A stretch of DNA of 64,000 bases from NCBI GenBank assembly GCA_013400975.1, contig WBMZ01002652.1:62001-126000 (forward strand), written 5' to 3'. The stretch comes from Atrichornis clamosus. Its lineage: Eukaryota; Chordata; Aves; Passeriformes; Menuridae. Made by a program: the position numbers and the translations under genes. Below are positions 1 to 12,978 of this stretch, in pieces; position 1 is the stretch's first letter, and every line of letters begins with the position of its first letter. Below the pieces are notes generated by a model. That model was given only the letters and a program-made list of their open reading frames with translations. It was not told where the DNA came from and ran no database searches.

Positions 1-3000
1 CTGCAATTACAGTAAGCAAATTAAATAGGTTTTTCCTTCCTGCCACTGATAAGTAGCAGCCTGAGGTGTGGACTGGGGGCTGCACTGGCGTCCAGTCTTT
101 GGTCAAAACTATGGAAAAGAGAAAAGTATGTGCATACAATAGAGTAGGTTCTCTGTTATCAAGATATAATTAACATATCTCTATTAAAAATATATGTGGT
201 ATCCAGCAGAGATTTACAGTTTATTTCTGTGCCCATTTGCCCCATATGCCTCTGAAAATCTTTGTGCTAAGTTGCTTTCAGCCCAAAAGCTACAAATTCC
301 ATTGTTGTCACCTCTGTCAGTACTGTTTGCTTTGCTTAGTCACTCTTTTTGGGAGGTGTTCTGCCACCAAGATGACAATGATGTGTTGATTCATTGCCTT
401 GTCTCTAGTTCACATGGAGGAGTTACTCAAAGATGTCAGCTTGTTTTGCTTTTGCTATGCTTCCTTTGCTGTTTTTTCTTAGTTTGTTCATGCTGACGTA
501 GCTCTTCTACTATTTTTATTTAATTACTGTTACAGAAGTCTACATGCCTACTATAACTGTTAATTAACAAATCTTTCTGATTATTTAACAGATGAAAATT
601 TTGTTTAATGTCATACTGACTTCTCTTTTCCTCTCTCTTTTTTTTTTTTTTGTAAAAATGTGAAAAAATCCTCCTATCCAAAAAAACCCTTATGGCTGGC
701 TAAAATCAATGTCAAACTGATTTAATTTACAAGCATAGCTAGATCCTTAATTAATTGATGTTAGCATTCTTTAGTATCTGAAGTTCACCCTATCAAAATA
801 ATGCATCAGAAGTTAACACTGTTACATTAAAATAGCAATAGTAAGGCATATATTTTTACAAGCATTGAGACTTTGGAAACAAGAAGCAAATCCTAAACCT
901 CTTCTTCTTCTCCAGAATGACAGAGGAGAAGCAGTTTTGCTGACTTCCCCTACTGCCTGAAAATATGGTTACGTCTGAGTCAGAAGGACCGAGGAAATAG
1001 GAAATTTTAAGCTCTCTGCTGAAAACTACAACTAAAGTGCAAAATGGTATGAACAGGGAGCTAAAACAAGATACATCTTAAGAATGTGCTCAGGATAACA
1101 ACTGCCTCTGGATTACACATCACCCTAAATTTGAAAATAATCACATCATTTTCTTGAAGCACACTGCAGAATTTCTGCAGAATTTCCTCTCATAATTTCA
1201 CCACTGGAGCTTTCAGTTACAATGTAATGAATGACTGGTTTTCTGAAGCTGAACATTGACATTTTTTATGTCAATGTACTTTCAGTCAACCTTGGAGAGC
1301 TGAGTAGCTGTGTCACCAGTAAATACTATCATGGAGTCACACGTGACAAATCATTCCATTTGCACAGTGACTATAACTTTACAGAATTTCCTTAAAAGTT
1401 AAATACACAGCAAATTTAATCTAGAGTATTTGATAATTGATCTCCTAAAAGAAACACCTAGAGGAGGAAAAAGTTGATCTCATGTTCAGGATTTGTTACA
1501 AAAGAAATTATGAGTACTAACGTTGCACACAGTTTTAGGTACTTGCTTAAATCAACCCTTCTGGTTCAGAAAACTGCTGAGAATACAGACTAGAGGATTA
1601 AGTCCTAGCCTTCCTGAACTTGAAAGGAAAATCTGCCTTCCTTCTAGGATTTCCAGACAGTAAGGCATATCTCACGTACTTTTTATGACTGTAACTGAGA
1701 TTGTCAAGTAAATAAGAGAAAAAAGCATGCCATCACACTGATATGATACATTTGGTTTAGAATGAAATTATTCTTGCTGTCATTCAGTCATTTAGTGACT
1801 ATAAAGATATCCTTGAAAAAATATGGTCATATGCAAATACCTGAAATGTAGATATATCTATTTCGAAAGATGAACCTAATCCAGACTCTCAATCAGATTT
1901 TGATATCTAAAATGGGATAATCATTTTCTATATAAAAACAAAATAAGAAAAAGCCTACCTGATATAGTCTAGGAGGAAGACTAATCAGCTGTGGACCAAA
2001 ATAGTTTAATTCAAGACTTTTCTACAGTTATTTTTTACTTTCTGGTTCAAAATGGAATACCTATAGAAAAAGAGACTTGAAAAAGTCTCATTGCACCAAA
2101 CTACTTACCCACCTGGTAGCTGATTATGACCCCTGTGAAGGCTTGTGCAGTAGAGAGAAGTAATATGAAGTTCTTGGTTCAAATCACACATTGCAGGGAG
2201 AAGGGCAGGATGTTTCACAGACAGGTCTGCAAAACCTTCACTCTGGATAATGGATGCCCACAATAAACTTTGTCACCTTCAAAAGTCACAGCCTCTCTCT
2301 GTGTAAAGGACATTCAGAAGTGGTAGAGGAAGAGCTCTGAGACAACGCAGAGCCAAGAGCTGGACTTCGGATCTGTGCAAGATATCCAGACTTATTTCTG
2401 TATTTGCACAGTGGCAGATGTTCACATGACCTGAGGGGGGAAACCTCCAAGAGAAGTGGTTTTAGCAGCCTTAGGTTGGAGGAAAAAAAAAAAAGAAATT
2501 GAGTAGTTCAGGTGCTGCTGTTATCTATGTTATTTCAGTGGTCTGACCTCTAAAGCTTTCCTCCTCCAAACAAATCTAAAGAATATTTGTGTGTGTGTGC
2601 ATTCTCTTTTAGCAATCTAAGTTCCCCTCTTGAGAATAGATCGTCTCATTCCCAGTTATTCTCATATCCCCTTGAAAAATACTGAAAGGAACAGTTTGTG
2701 ATTCTTTTTTAATTTGTTTCTGTTGATAACAGTGCACATAATCACACTGTCTTTGTGTATGTCAGCATATCCCTCTGGCAACTTTTGAACCAGCTGTTCT
2801 GTTTCAATCAAGACTAGAGCTTCCATTGAGCATCCTCTAAAAACCATAAACTGGGTAAAGGAGATATCAAGATTGAAAATTCTTAAATTTTCTCCCAATA
2901 GTTCTTGATCCTGTTTCTAGAATATGGTATTGAAATCAAATACAGCACCTTGTATTCCAAAATTCTCTGTGAGAAGGCTTCTAGGTATAGGCACAGATAG

Positions 3001-4322
3001 TCAAAGATATTATCACAATTTGATGTAAAGGTCAATCGACTAAGAGACATGAACCCGTAGGAAATGAAGTCACATTCATTTATAATTGTCATTACAACTG
3101 ATGAGCATGTGAGTGACATTATAATTTTAATGACTGCAAACATTAATGCAAATAAGCTAACAGTTTACATAAGAAGTCGTTGTACAGGAAAAGTTACACT
3201 TTTAGGGAATATTATTCATTAACTCATTCAACAGTAGACATCCAAAGTGCTTTGCTGAGAATCAGTTCCAGCTTCCATTGATGTATTTACAGGCTTTTAA
3301 AGTGAACCTCTCCATTTCAGGAGAACCTATTTCCTAAATATTTTCAAAACCAGAAAAATTTCACACTTCTCTGAATGCCACTTGACTGCAAGTACAAACG
3401 TTAACAGCTTGTGAAAGTGCTAATTAGAGCATCGTAAAATTTATTGGACTTCTTTGACACTAACTTAACCAGAAGATGAAACAAAATCTGTTATGAAAAA
3501 ATGAAAATTTTACTTCTATCTTCATGTATGAGCAAGGAATCTTACAAGTCAAAATTCAGTTTTAGTTCATATAATGCCACTTTTTACGTTACACAACTTT
3601 TTATCATATTCTTGTGTATTTCCACATTCCAGAGTCACTTAATTACTGGCAGACCTGTTAGGTTGCACTGAAAAATAAAAATGCCTGTTTGCCTTTTCCT
3701 CATTCAGCTCTTTTCAATGCAAGGCACCTAAGCCTACAAACATGGATCCACACAAAATTTATAAAATTAACACAAGACATCCATTGTGACAGACATAAAT
3801 ATGTACATAAATATCCATGGCAGTATGACCCAAATAATTGCAACTTGCCTTTTGTAGCTGTATATGCACATAAAAATGGGGACACAAATTGTAATTCATT
3901 TTTGAGCAAATGATTAATTAATATATTTTCAGCTTAGGTGGTTGTCTCTACAGTGCCTCAAAGAGAGGAGTAAAAGTATGACAACTTTTCTTTTTCCATG
4001 AGAAAGGGTTAAAACTTGAATCAAGGAAGTAGCTATGCCTAAATTTTAAGTATCTCATCAGAGCTGCTTAATAGCATTTCATATGCTGTTGAAGGAATTA
4101 GGTAAAATGTCACAAAGGTCTCCGGGAAGACCTGTCATCTGCTTCATTTCTGGTACTGAAATTTGCAGACAGGATCTTCTCCGGTGGCCTCCAGAAGTAT
4201 CCACCTCTTCTCATTGGTCTCTATATATCTGTGTGGAGCCTTACATGGTATGGTCACGTACACATGGTATAGGCACTCCCACAGATACTACCTGTTCTCT
4301 GAGTGCCAAAAACTCACATTCA
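1..4322. other. Unique AT-rich DNA, no gene recognised
   Basis: No open frame here exceeds about 100 codons and none is recognisable. The frames at 194-496, 2662-2898 and 2883-3143 have no conserved motif and no convincing splice borders, so I treat them as chance. The stretch contains short homopolymer runs such as a T run near 640 and A runs near 2483, and a small perfect hairpin at 1253-1277. A modestly GC-richer patch at 4110-4320 directly precedes a CR1 element and contains a few CpG dinucleotides, but I could not assign it. Confidence 0.7.
1253..1277. repeat. Short perfect inverted repeat (hairpin)
   Basis: The arms ACATTGACAT (1253-1262) and ATGTCAATGT (1268-1277) are exact reverse complements around a loop of five T residues. 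A 10-bp stem is too short for a microRNA precursor and no function can be assigned. It may be chance in AT-rich DNA. Confidence 0.8.
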
Positions 4323-5010
4323 GGTTCAATTCACAGGATCGCAGATTGGGTCAGGTTGGAAGGGACCACAGTGGGTCATCTGATCCAACCTCCCTGCTCA
4401 AGCAGGGTCATCCCAGAGCACAAGGCACAGAATATCTCCACAAACTCTCTGGGCAATCTGTTCCAGTACACAGTCACCACCAAAGTAAAGTTTTTCCTTA
4501 TATTTAGGTGGAACTTACTGTGCATCAGTTTCTGTCCACTGCCTCTTGTCCTACTGCTGTGTACCACCGAGCAGAGCCTGGCTCCATACTCTTGATACCC
4601 TCCCTTCAGACACAGACAGACAATGGTGAAGTCCCTGTCATCTCTTCTTGAGCCTGAACAGGCACAACTCTCTCAGCCTTTCCTCATAAGAAGTGCTCCA
4701 GTAGCTTTGTCATCTTCATAGCCCTCCATTGTACCTGCTCCAGTAGCTCCTTGTCTTGTACTGAGTCCAGAACTGGACACAGCACTCCAGATGTGCCTCA
4801 GCAGGGATGAGTAGAGGGGCAGGATCACCTCCCTCAATCTGCTAGCAATGCTCTTCCTAATACACCCCAGGGTACCACTGGCCTTCCTGGCTACCAGGGC
4901 ACTGCTGATCCATGGACAGCTTGTTGTCCATCAGGAATCCCAGGTCCTTCTCTGCAGAGATGTTTTCTAGCAGATCAGCCTCCAGTCCATACTGCTGCAT
5001 GATCACCTGT
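4323..5010 (-). mobile_element. CR1 LINE 3' fragment, minus strand
   Basis: This is the 3' part of a CR1 non-LTR retrotransposon read on the minus strand. The element's 3' tail lies at the left end, where the degenerate repeat around 4325-4345 is followed by the complement of the CR1 3' block: TCAGGTTGGAAGGGACC at about 4351, then the TGATCCAACCTCCCTGCTCA segment and a block ending CAGAGCACAAGG. Further right come the segments typical of the CR1 3' end of the reverse-transcriptase frame (complement of AACTGGACACAGCACTCCAG near 4771, and the ATCAGGAATCCCAGGTCCTT block near 4931). The copy is 5'-truncated near 5010, as most CR1 copies are. Open frames of 170 and 114 codons crossing it on the plus strand are antisense by-products. 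Divergence from the family consensus looks substantial, which suggests an old insertion of the CR1-F/Y-like 3'-end type. Confidence 0.92.
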
Positions 5011-6595
5011 TAGATAAACTGGGATTCCACATCCCTGCTCCAGACATGGCAGCAAGGGAATCTTTATGAAATGAAGTTGGTGGAAAATAAAATTTTCATG
5101 TTGTATTTCAGAAACAGTTTTGCATATCAATCTTCCTGTTTCAGCATCTATGTGATACAGCTAAGGTACCCTAGTATTCAGCTCATCACAGCTCCCATTG
5201 GTTTTCCCATTTTGGGGTTTTGAAAATCTGGCTAGCTTCTCTTGGAGTTAAGAATTTAAGTTAGGTCTATTTTCCTTAAACGGACCCAAGATCTTCAAAA
5301 AATTTGACAGCAATTGCTCATGCATTTTAGTATCTGGAAACTGTTAAAAGTTTATCTTGTTCTTCTTATCACTTATTTTCCCTGGGAAAAAGATTGATGC
5401 TTGATTTCAGTCTACCTCAGATAATCTTAACTGTCTGGTGCAACAGCACTCCTGAGATAGCTAAAAGACCATCTTCCCTGTGTAGCCAATGGAGTCAAGT
5501 GAGTTCTTTTTAAAATGTCTGTTATTTATTTGACTTTCTAATATGGACATAAATGAAAAGCACAGTTTTGAAAATTTTGGGTAACTCAATTTATTAAACT
5601 GACGGACATTATTATTTGCAGTGGTTTTTTCATCCCCATTGTATCAGGGTGGGAATTGGCAGCAATTGTGGAATATTGTCAGGGTTTCCTCATATTATAT
5701 TCAACTACACAGGAAAAGTCTCAAAAGCAATTAGAAGGACTTTCAGAAGATATAGTAAACATTTCCATTAATTTATCTAACTAGCTAGTAATTTGTTTAT
5801 TTTTAAACTCCATGCATTGGAAGTGACAATGACAACTGGGAATTGTTTTAAATGTCAAGATTCTCTGGTTTCTATCTAATTAATCATTCATGTTTTAATG
5901 CTCAGAAGGCACAGTACAGCTGTAGAGGGGCTGTTTCCTCACTACACAAATAACAAGTTGTTTGCAGTTCCATTTTTTTTATGTAAATCACCATGTCGAT
6001 ATATATAATACAAAACCCTAACCTGCATTTTGTAAGCGTTTTTGTTACTTTTCCATATAAAAGCATAAGTTTTTTAGGAAGAAAGACTAAGAGTGTTATG
6101 AAAATGAGGCACAAACTATGTTTTAATGACCACTTCTCCTTGCACATCAGATTTTAAAACCAAGCACTTTTTGTACAATACTGATTTTACTTTAAATAGT
6201 ATATGGATAATTTGGTCTACTTGAACACTTTTTTAAATGCTTCTACTGAAATATCTGAAATAGAAACATGAAAAATATCCTTAAAAATATCATCTATCAC
6301 AAAAGAAAAAAATTTGCATTTGCTTCCACAGATATCAAGTGCTTTTATTGCACCTGCACAGCACTACCAAGGAAAGCATTGCTTATGAATATTGTGACTT
6401 GGGCCCTGAAAATTTAAAGATCTTTTTAGCAAAGATCAGTCTCTTTTGTAATTGCCACTTAATTTTTTCATGTTCGTATTTTCAATTTTTCTCTAAAGCC
6501 AGAAAGATTAAAATATGCCATTAAGAAGACTTGAATATGAGGAAAGGATTTCAGGACCTCCTGAAAGTTGAACACACAGGAATTGCATAAATGTT
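5011..6595. other. Unique AT-rich DNA between CR1 and LTR
   Basis: No gene or repeat was recognised. Short frames (5902-6147 minus, 6339-6524 plus) lack motifs. The sequence is dominated by A and T runs with no periodic structure. Confidence 0.65.
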
Positions 6596-7174
6596 TGTAT
6601 CAGGGCTAGAGTGAATTTCTGCTCTGCATCTGTTCCAGTGCTGTGTTTTGGATTTGGAGAATGGTGTTTATAACACATTGATGTTTTGGTTTCTTGCTAA
6701 GTCAGCCAAGTCATGTGTTTCCTAAGGACTTTTTTCCCTTGTCTCATACACTGCCAGTGAGAAAGTATGCAAAAAAAAAAACAAATTGGAAGGGAGCTTA
6801 GATGGGACAGGTGACCTGAACTGACTAAAGGGATATCCCACATGCCTGGTATAGAAACTGGGAGCAGTTACCTGTAACAGAGATAACCTGGGTTTGGAAA
6901 GGGAGGTCTGTCATCAATTAGCAGGTGGTGAGCAATTCATTGTGCACCACTTTAATAATAATAATAACTATTATGATTATTATTTTATTATTGTTATTAT
7001 TTATCACTGTTACTGTATTTTACTTTATTTTCAATTATTAAACTGTTCTTATCTCAACATAAAACTTTAACTTCAATTCTCCTCCACAATCCACCCTGGT
7101 GGGGTGGAAGAGAAGGGGAGAGTTGAGCAAGGGGTTAGTGGTGTTTGTCGCCAGCTGGTCTTAAAACCGCAACA
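6596..7174 (+). mobile_element. Nearly full-length solo LTR, avian ERVL type
   Basis: This is a solo long terminal repeat of an avian ERVL-type endogenous retrovirus. Blocks occur in the family's order. A degenerate 5' end starts TG at 6596. GTGCTGTGTTTTGGATTTGG follows at about 6638, then the AACACATTGATGTTTTGGTT and TTGCTAAG block near 6674-6701. Next come GGACAGGTGACCTGAACTGA at 6804 and AAAGGGATATCCCACATG at about 6827. A decayed TATA box (TATAGAAA) lies at 6850. The GTGAGCAATTCATTGTGCACC block near 6930 is followed by an expanded AAT/TTA run. A variant polyadenylation signal, ATTAAA, lies at 7037-7042, then CTTATCTCAAC, and the terminus TTAAAACCGCAACA ends at 7174. No internal retroviral sequence and no clear target-site duplication are visible, so this is probably a solo LTR left by recombination. 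A 74-codon open frame starting at 7104 begins within it and is not a gene. Confidence 0.88.
6952..7006. repeat. AAT/TTA microsatellite within the LTR
   Basis: A run of AATAATAATAATAA is followed by interrupted TTA and TTATTG units. The ERVL-type LTR normally carries a short TTATTA run here, so this is an expanded and decayed version of an element-encoded repeat. Confidence 0.85.
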
Positions 7175-8400
7175 GTCAGATGTAAAGTGCTCAAGTACAT
7201 CAAGCCAAAAAAATGAATTATCTCCAGCTCCTTCAGCTGTTTCAGCTACCCTATCTTTAGAAAAGGCTGTGTTTATAAAGTTATTCCCTATTTATAGATA
7301 CGTATCAAATTATTTCGTAAGTATTTAGCAATACAATTGGACTTCTGTGCTTATATGTGCTATATGTGGTATGAGATATGTATATTACTATAATCTATAT
7401 TAAATGACATGTTTGTATATTTGTATAGAAACATAAGGCCTAAGGCAAGAATATACATCAATTAGGAAACTTGAATAATTTCTAGAAGCTTTCCATCTTC
7501 TCAATGGACTTGTGGTGGCTAAAATGCATGCAGTACATTATGAAAGTGTGAATGCTTCCTCTTGAAAGAAGTAGTAGCATTATTGCAGGCTATTTACAAT
7601 AGAAACATTTTGTTCCAGGAGTCATGTGCAAATGACTTTTTAGCACAAAGAGACACAACTAGAAAAAGTGAAGTAGTATATGTGGCTTTTTGCTGAATTA
7701 ATTCTTTTTCTAGTCTCATAAACAGTATTATCTCCTTATTCCCAGTTGTCAAATACAACGGAAACACTTGCTTTTCGGTAGTGATAATAAATTGCCAGAA
7801 TTTGACATGAATCAAACCCTAATTTCTTGGTTTAGAAAGTTATGTAGCAGACTGTAAAAATAATTTTACATGGTTACTTGAAAGTTGTTCTAAAGATTTT
7901 TTTTCTTAACAGAGCAAATTTTTCCTGAATCCTTGGAAGAAGTATTTCTCACACCATTGCAGACAGCTGACGTAGTCTTGGTCAACACAACACTCATTTT
8001 CAGTTAAGAATATATGCTTTTCTGTCTATGAAAAGCAGCTTCATTATAGAACCAATTATCTGTTTTCCTTCTTACCTAGTGCTTGTGCTATATAGCTGTT
8101 TTCAGAAACACATTTTATGATAAAGCACTTGCAAGCTGGAACACTACTTTTTTCATTGGTAACTGTAATCTTTTTTTAAATGTTGCAAGTATCAAAGTTT
8201 CCCACAGCAGTCCACATATTTCTCTACTCTAGATGTGTAAATGGCCCTTGGAAAACACAGTTGCACTCACTTTAGTAGTATAAAAGAGTTGTAGCATCAT
8301 TTGGCTTTGATGCATTAAAAGGAGGGAGAGCTTTTCTCCAAATTTTTGCTAGCTCTTCAAAAGAAATCCATTATTTATGTAGACAATAAAGCAGTAATGG

Positions 8401-8434
8401 TATTATGTTACCTATTATGTTACCTTATGTTACC
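8401..8434. repeat. Imperfect 12-bp tandem repeat
   Basis: The unit TATTATGTTACC occurs twice in a row (8401-8412 and 8413-8424) and is followed by a third shortened copy, TTATGTTACC. This is a small slippage-type duplication with no evident role. Confidence 0.9.
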
Positions 8435-11400
8435 CTTGCGCTCAAAAAGAGTGATTTGGCATTCAAGTTATAATAAAAGCTCAAGAGTGGAGTGCTAAGC
8501 AGAACATGACCAAGAAGAATAAGCAATAAGGAACAGGCTACAAGACCAAATAGCAATAGGTGTGTGTTTCCCTTTTTATGATGGTAAAATAAGGTGCACG
8601 CACACATGCAGACACAGAGAGGATGCCAGTGCAATTAATTCTGCATCCCCACTTCTGAAGTAGATGCCAGCACATCTGCTTGATTTGTGTGTATGTTTGG
8701 AGCTTTTGGGGGTGATAACTAGCACAGTGTAAACGTTAATGACCTTTGTCCTAAAGGAATTGAATGTGTTAAACAGATATATTAGTCCTTGGGAAAATAC
8801 AGATGCAGTCATAGTGGTTTGGTAACATCCAGAGATTAGAATCTATTAGTTACAGAAAATGATCATGTAAGACTGGAAAGAATACACTTTCTAAACTGTG
8901 GCACTATTCACTCTTCTGTGCTCACACCTGGACAATGTAAAAACTTTCTCCTTGCTACTTCTACCCTAGTGCTTCTACATGTTGCTTGAGACCTATTTTC
9001 CATTAATATTTTTAATTAATATTATGAGTATCTTGCAGGAGTAACAAAGTCAGCAAAGTGATACAGTATTCTAATTCTTCAGTAAAGAACAGGGTTTGTG
9101 TGTAACCATAGAGAATATATTTTGCAAGAAACCACGATTTATTTAAATGAAATTTAAAAAAAAAATTTTTAAAAAGAAGAAAATTAAAATGATAATTTAA
9201 GGATTTTCATTGCTAAAAAAAAAAGGTTTCTGGTAGCTTTTTATAACTATTACCATTGAGAATGTCTGTAACTTAATCTAAGCACCAGATAGTATTAGTC
9301 AAATCACCCTTCTTTTGACTTGTATGGCAACAAAGTGAGAATTAAGCCAGGTGATCTGCTATCCTCAGCCAGGTATTGTTTTCCTGAAGGAGCTAATCCA
9401 CAAGGAAGAAAAATAAAACGGAAAAGACAAAAAAAACCCAACTCCCCACACATAGAATATGCAAGGTTATTATCTAGTTAAGAATTTCCACTGCATTCTT
9501 ATTGTCCCTGTCCTTACAAGTGAATATTCCTTACATCGTTGCAGAAACTCTGCAAGTATATTCCTGCCTGGCTACTTCGTTTCATCCTTCCTCAGACACA
9601 TAAAAAGATAGTTGATTTACTGCCATTTAAAAACTCCCATAATTTATAACCTCTTGTTGAACGTCTTCATCAATACTTGGTAAAATGTATAATCTAAATG
9701 TGAAATCTATTTTTAAAATCCTGTATTTTATTTCCAGTCACATTTCTTCTAATAAAGTGTAAGTATCTTCAAGCCAATAAATGACTACTTTTGCTTCTCT
9801 TGAAACTGTGCAACTTCACTTACCTAAAAAAGCATTTTGGATGTCTTACTTAAACTGGGTTACTCTGTGACCTGTACTTATCCAGATGGGCAGTTCAACT
9901 GAGCACACTGACATTTCACATGAAGCACAAGCACACACAAGACTAACCATGACAAGATCCAGACATTTGATAATTGCATCTATGGACAACAGATTTAACA
10001 GAAGGTCAAGGTGTTGTTATTATTATTACAAGGATCTGGTTAATGTCTAATGATAAACTCATCTTCATAACTCAGATATAATATAAATATTTTAAAGGGG
10101 TATGCTTTTAAGCAGGAAGTGCAACTTGCCCTCTCTTAGAGCTTGAAGTCTTAAATAATTTTACTTGAATGTGCCTTATGATAATATAACAGAAGTATCA
10201 GCAGAGCATAGGAAAGAAAAAACAATGGCATTACAGTGTACACTGCATTTCAGTTATTCTACATGATGCTTTTCGGAGAATATTAATCTTCCTCAATTTC
10301 CTCATTTTTATAACATGTTTTTTTCAGAATCTACTTTTCTGCTTCAAGTATATTAAAAAAAAAAAGTTCAACTTTTCTATTTTTATGATTTTTTTTTTTA
10401 CAGAATCATACTGTATTCCTAAACAAAAAATTCATTATTTCCTTCTACTGCTTTCCCTCTTCTGGATCTCTGAATGAATCTTTGACAATTTTATATCTGC
10501 TTTCAAAACATTGTGTTAATATTTTTCTTTGAAAGCATTCTAGGTATTATCAGTAGTTACAATGCCAATGATAAATTGCAAATAATGGAAGTCTGATGCC
10601 TCTTTCATTTGCAGAGTATTTTTGGAAGATATTTAGGTAATTTAAATTTCTTTCTGTTAATATTTTTCATATGACCCTGAAATGAGAATGCCTTGAATAT
10701 TTAAGGGTTTGAGTTACTTTTGTTTGAATTATTCTCTTCAAGAGGAGAGCCATCCTAATGAGTAATATCATGATTTGTGCTGGTACCTCAGCTCCCTGGA
10801 AGAAGAACATTAAAGGAGCCAGAACAGACAGAACAATTTTCTTTTAGTAGATTTCAACACTCAGTTTCCAGTAGCTTATCAAGGTATAAAAAAAATTGCT
10901 TAAAATCCCTGAGGTGCAGGAACACTTGCTGTGCACACATATCAACTAAAATAAGACCATTCCACCCTTCATGCACTTCAAGACTGAACTCCATCAAATA
11001 GCATGGCTTTTCCCAATTGCTAATCCCTGACATTTCAGTGATGGGTCATCAGTTCATCAGTTTGCTTAACTGCAGTTAGTTTTGAATGCTTTGAAAACAG
11101 AGTTTAGTTTTTATTGCCATTTGCAGCTAGACCAGTTTTCTCAAATGTTGATTTTTAACTCATCTAAATAGATGAATGTCTGGCTTCAAGGTAAGTGATA
11201 CTTGATTCATAGCTTTGTACAATGTCATTCCCTTGAAAGGAACTGCAGGAAATGGGAACATCAAGGATAATTGCTTTGCAATGGTCTTCAGCTCCTAGCT
11301 TCACTCTTTTTTAAGAATTAAAAGTAAAGATAAAGCTCAAAGGGTATAGGAAAGAAAAGCCACTACCTACCAGTGAAACAGCAGAAGCCTCTTCTATTTC

Positions 11401-11626
11401 TCACACCTCAAAAGTAGCCTCCAACATACATGTAAAGCTATGTAGTGGGAGCATTTGGATTACAAGCCACCCTTATGTAGAGTCAGTCATGGATTGAGAC
11501 TTAATTTCTTACAGGAGGTCTTTGATAAAGCAAATGGAAGAAATAAAACTGGTTTTAATTTCTCTAACAATCTTCCAGAAAGTTGATCTTAGTCAAGTTA
11601 TTTATTCAACCAAGTATCACATAGCA

Positions 11627-11644
11627 ACTATAATTAATTATAGT
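11627..11644. repeat. 18-bp perfect palindrome
   Basis: ACTATAATTAATTATAGT equals its own reverse complement. It contains back-to-back TAATTA cores of the kind bound by homeodomain proteins, but such motifs are common in AT-rich DNA and binding is not implied. Confidence 0.8.
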
Positions 11645-12233
11645 AATCTTACAGTGCATTTTCTTCCCAAATCAACCTACTGCTAGGAGGTAGAAGTGGT
11701 CCCTTTTTTGTGCATAATACAGTAGGATTGCTGTTCTCTCCCTTGCATCCTATTAGCCTGACGAACATCTAGAGATCCTTCTATGATTAACTAGCTCCAG
11801 TGTGAAAAGCAGCACAAAAGCAGCTTGCACTGCTTTAATTTATCAAGGGTAGAGAGGACTATCTCTGTAGCAATTGTATGTCAGGGAAAAGGGACATTAG
11901 AAAAGCATACTGTAAAACTTGTCAAGGATATGGACTTCTAATATTGATAATCTGTTAAACTGGCAGTAATTTTGCGCCTGTACTGGCAGCGCCTAGTGTA
12001 AAGTTTTAGTCTGAAATGCCTCTTCCCACCCTGACCCACAAGATGAAAGAAATGAGGAAAAATATGTAAACAATATTTTATGTTAACATTAAATTTCTTC
12101 ATTGTACTAACAGTTTATCTTCTACTCTATCCATATATCAAGAGACCAGTTAAATTTACCTGTGAATAATACTAATAATTTTAAAATTTACAATTAGCTA
12201 TAAAAGCTATAAAAATAATTAAATATAATTACC

Positions 12234-12246
12234 ATATATATATATT
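12234..12246. repeat. Short TA microsatellite
   Basis: About six TA dinucleotides lie in an extremely AT-rich patch (12160-12250). Confidence 0.85.
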
Positions 12247-12710
12247 TTATTATCAACATTTGGTGGGGTTTTTTTGTTTATTTGTTTGGGGTTTTGTTTA
12301 GTGTTTTGGGGGGGTTTTCAGAGTCTGATGCATTCAGAGTAAATTTTCAGAGACAGGAAAAAGTCCCAGTAAAATAATAATAATTAAAAAGCGTGTTCAG
12401 ATTTAGTGTATTCATATCTACCATGGAAATGCATGCAAATCTGCATCTGAGTTTCCAAATAAAAAACTAAAAATACAAAATATATTTGCACACAACTCAC
12501 TGACTGGCATTTAGGCTGCATGATTTAACAGAAATGCTGTAATAGGATCATTGGATAGAGGTTTTCCAGTCTAAAAGCCCAGGTACCAAACAAAAGCCTT
12601 GCCTGCTGTGCTTACATTCAGGTAATAGGCAGAAATGGCTGCTCGCTCAGGGGTCCCCACTCTGGCTGATGGCAGAGCGAGCTGCTGACCATGACTCTCC
12701 TCCACTTCAG

Positions 12711-12978
12711 CACCATCTGGTTTGTTCTTTTCCCAACTGACATGGTTTTACTGACATATTCAAACAAACATCATTTGCCCTTTGCCTACTCACTGTTAGG
12801 AAGCCCAACCTTATTTATGTCTCCTGGAGAAGCACACGTCCTTGTGCCTGCCACAAAACCTTCTGAGGTACTAGTGGTGGAAGGGCTGACACTATATGGG
12901 CTGAGGAGACCTCAAATTATCACCTCCCTTGACACCTGCTTAAAGCTTGAGCATTATAGAGGGTTAAATAAATCTTTG
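12711..12978 (+). other. Candidate exon, unproven
   Basis: This segment sits in the longest open frame (12691-13068, 125 codons) that is not inside a recognised repeat. A pyrimidine-rich acceptor-like sequence, CTCTCCTCCACTTCAG, ends at 12710, and a donor-like TTG followed by GTAAGA starts at 12979. The 268 bases between are fully open in one frame, beginning at the third base of a codon and ending on a complete codon. The predicted peptide, which includes LLGSPTLFMSPGEAHVLVPA, matches no family I recognise. A single frame of this length is about what chance would give in a window of this size and composition, so I do not call a gene. It could also be an untranslated or long noncoding RNA exon, or neither. 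Confidence 0.12.

Larger units (their letters stand above)
7175..12710. other. Unique AT-rich DNA, no gene recognised
   Basis: The stretch has no recognisable gene or retroelement. It contains an imperfect 12-bp tandem repeat at 8401-8434, an 18-bp perfect palindrome at 11627-11644, a TA microsatellite at 12234-12246, and T- and G-rich runs near 12260-12315. Open frames (7594-7815, 8425-8634, 8576-8812, 10777-11001) are short and without motifs. Confidence 0.65.

Noticed and set aside
1905..1935. AAATGGGATAATCATT, resembling the MIR 'aaaatggggataata' block on the opposite strand
   Set aside because: Only one short block matches. Neighbouring MIR blocks are not visible.
4083..4595. 170-codon open frame on the plus strand, the longest in the window
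   Set aside because: Its right half is antisense to the minus-strand CR1 element and the left half has no motif.
7104..7328. 74-codon frame with ATG after a GC-richer segment
   Set aside because: Its first third is the 3' end of the ERVL-type solo LTR and the rest has no motif.
12641..12682. GCTCGCTC and GAGCGAGC inverted repeat
   Set aside because: Only 8 bp of stem around a 26-base loop, so too weak to report as structure.
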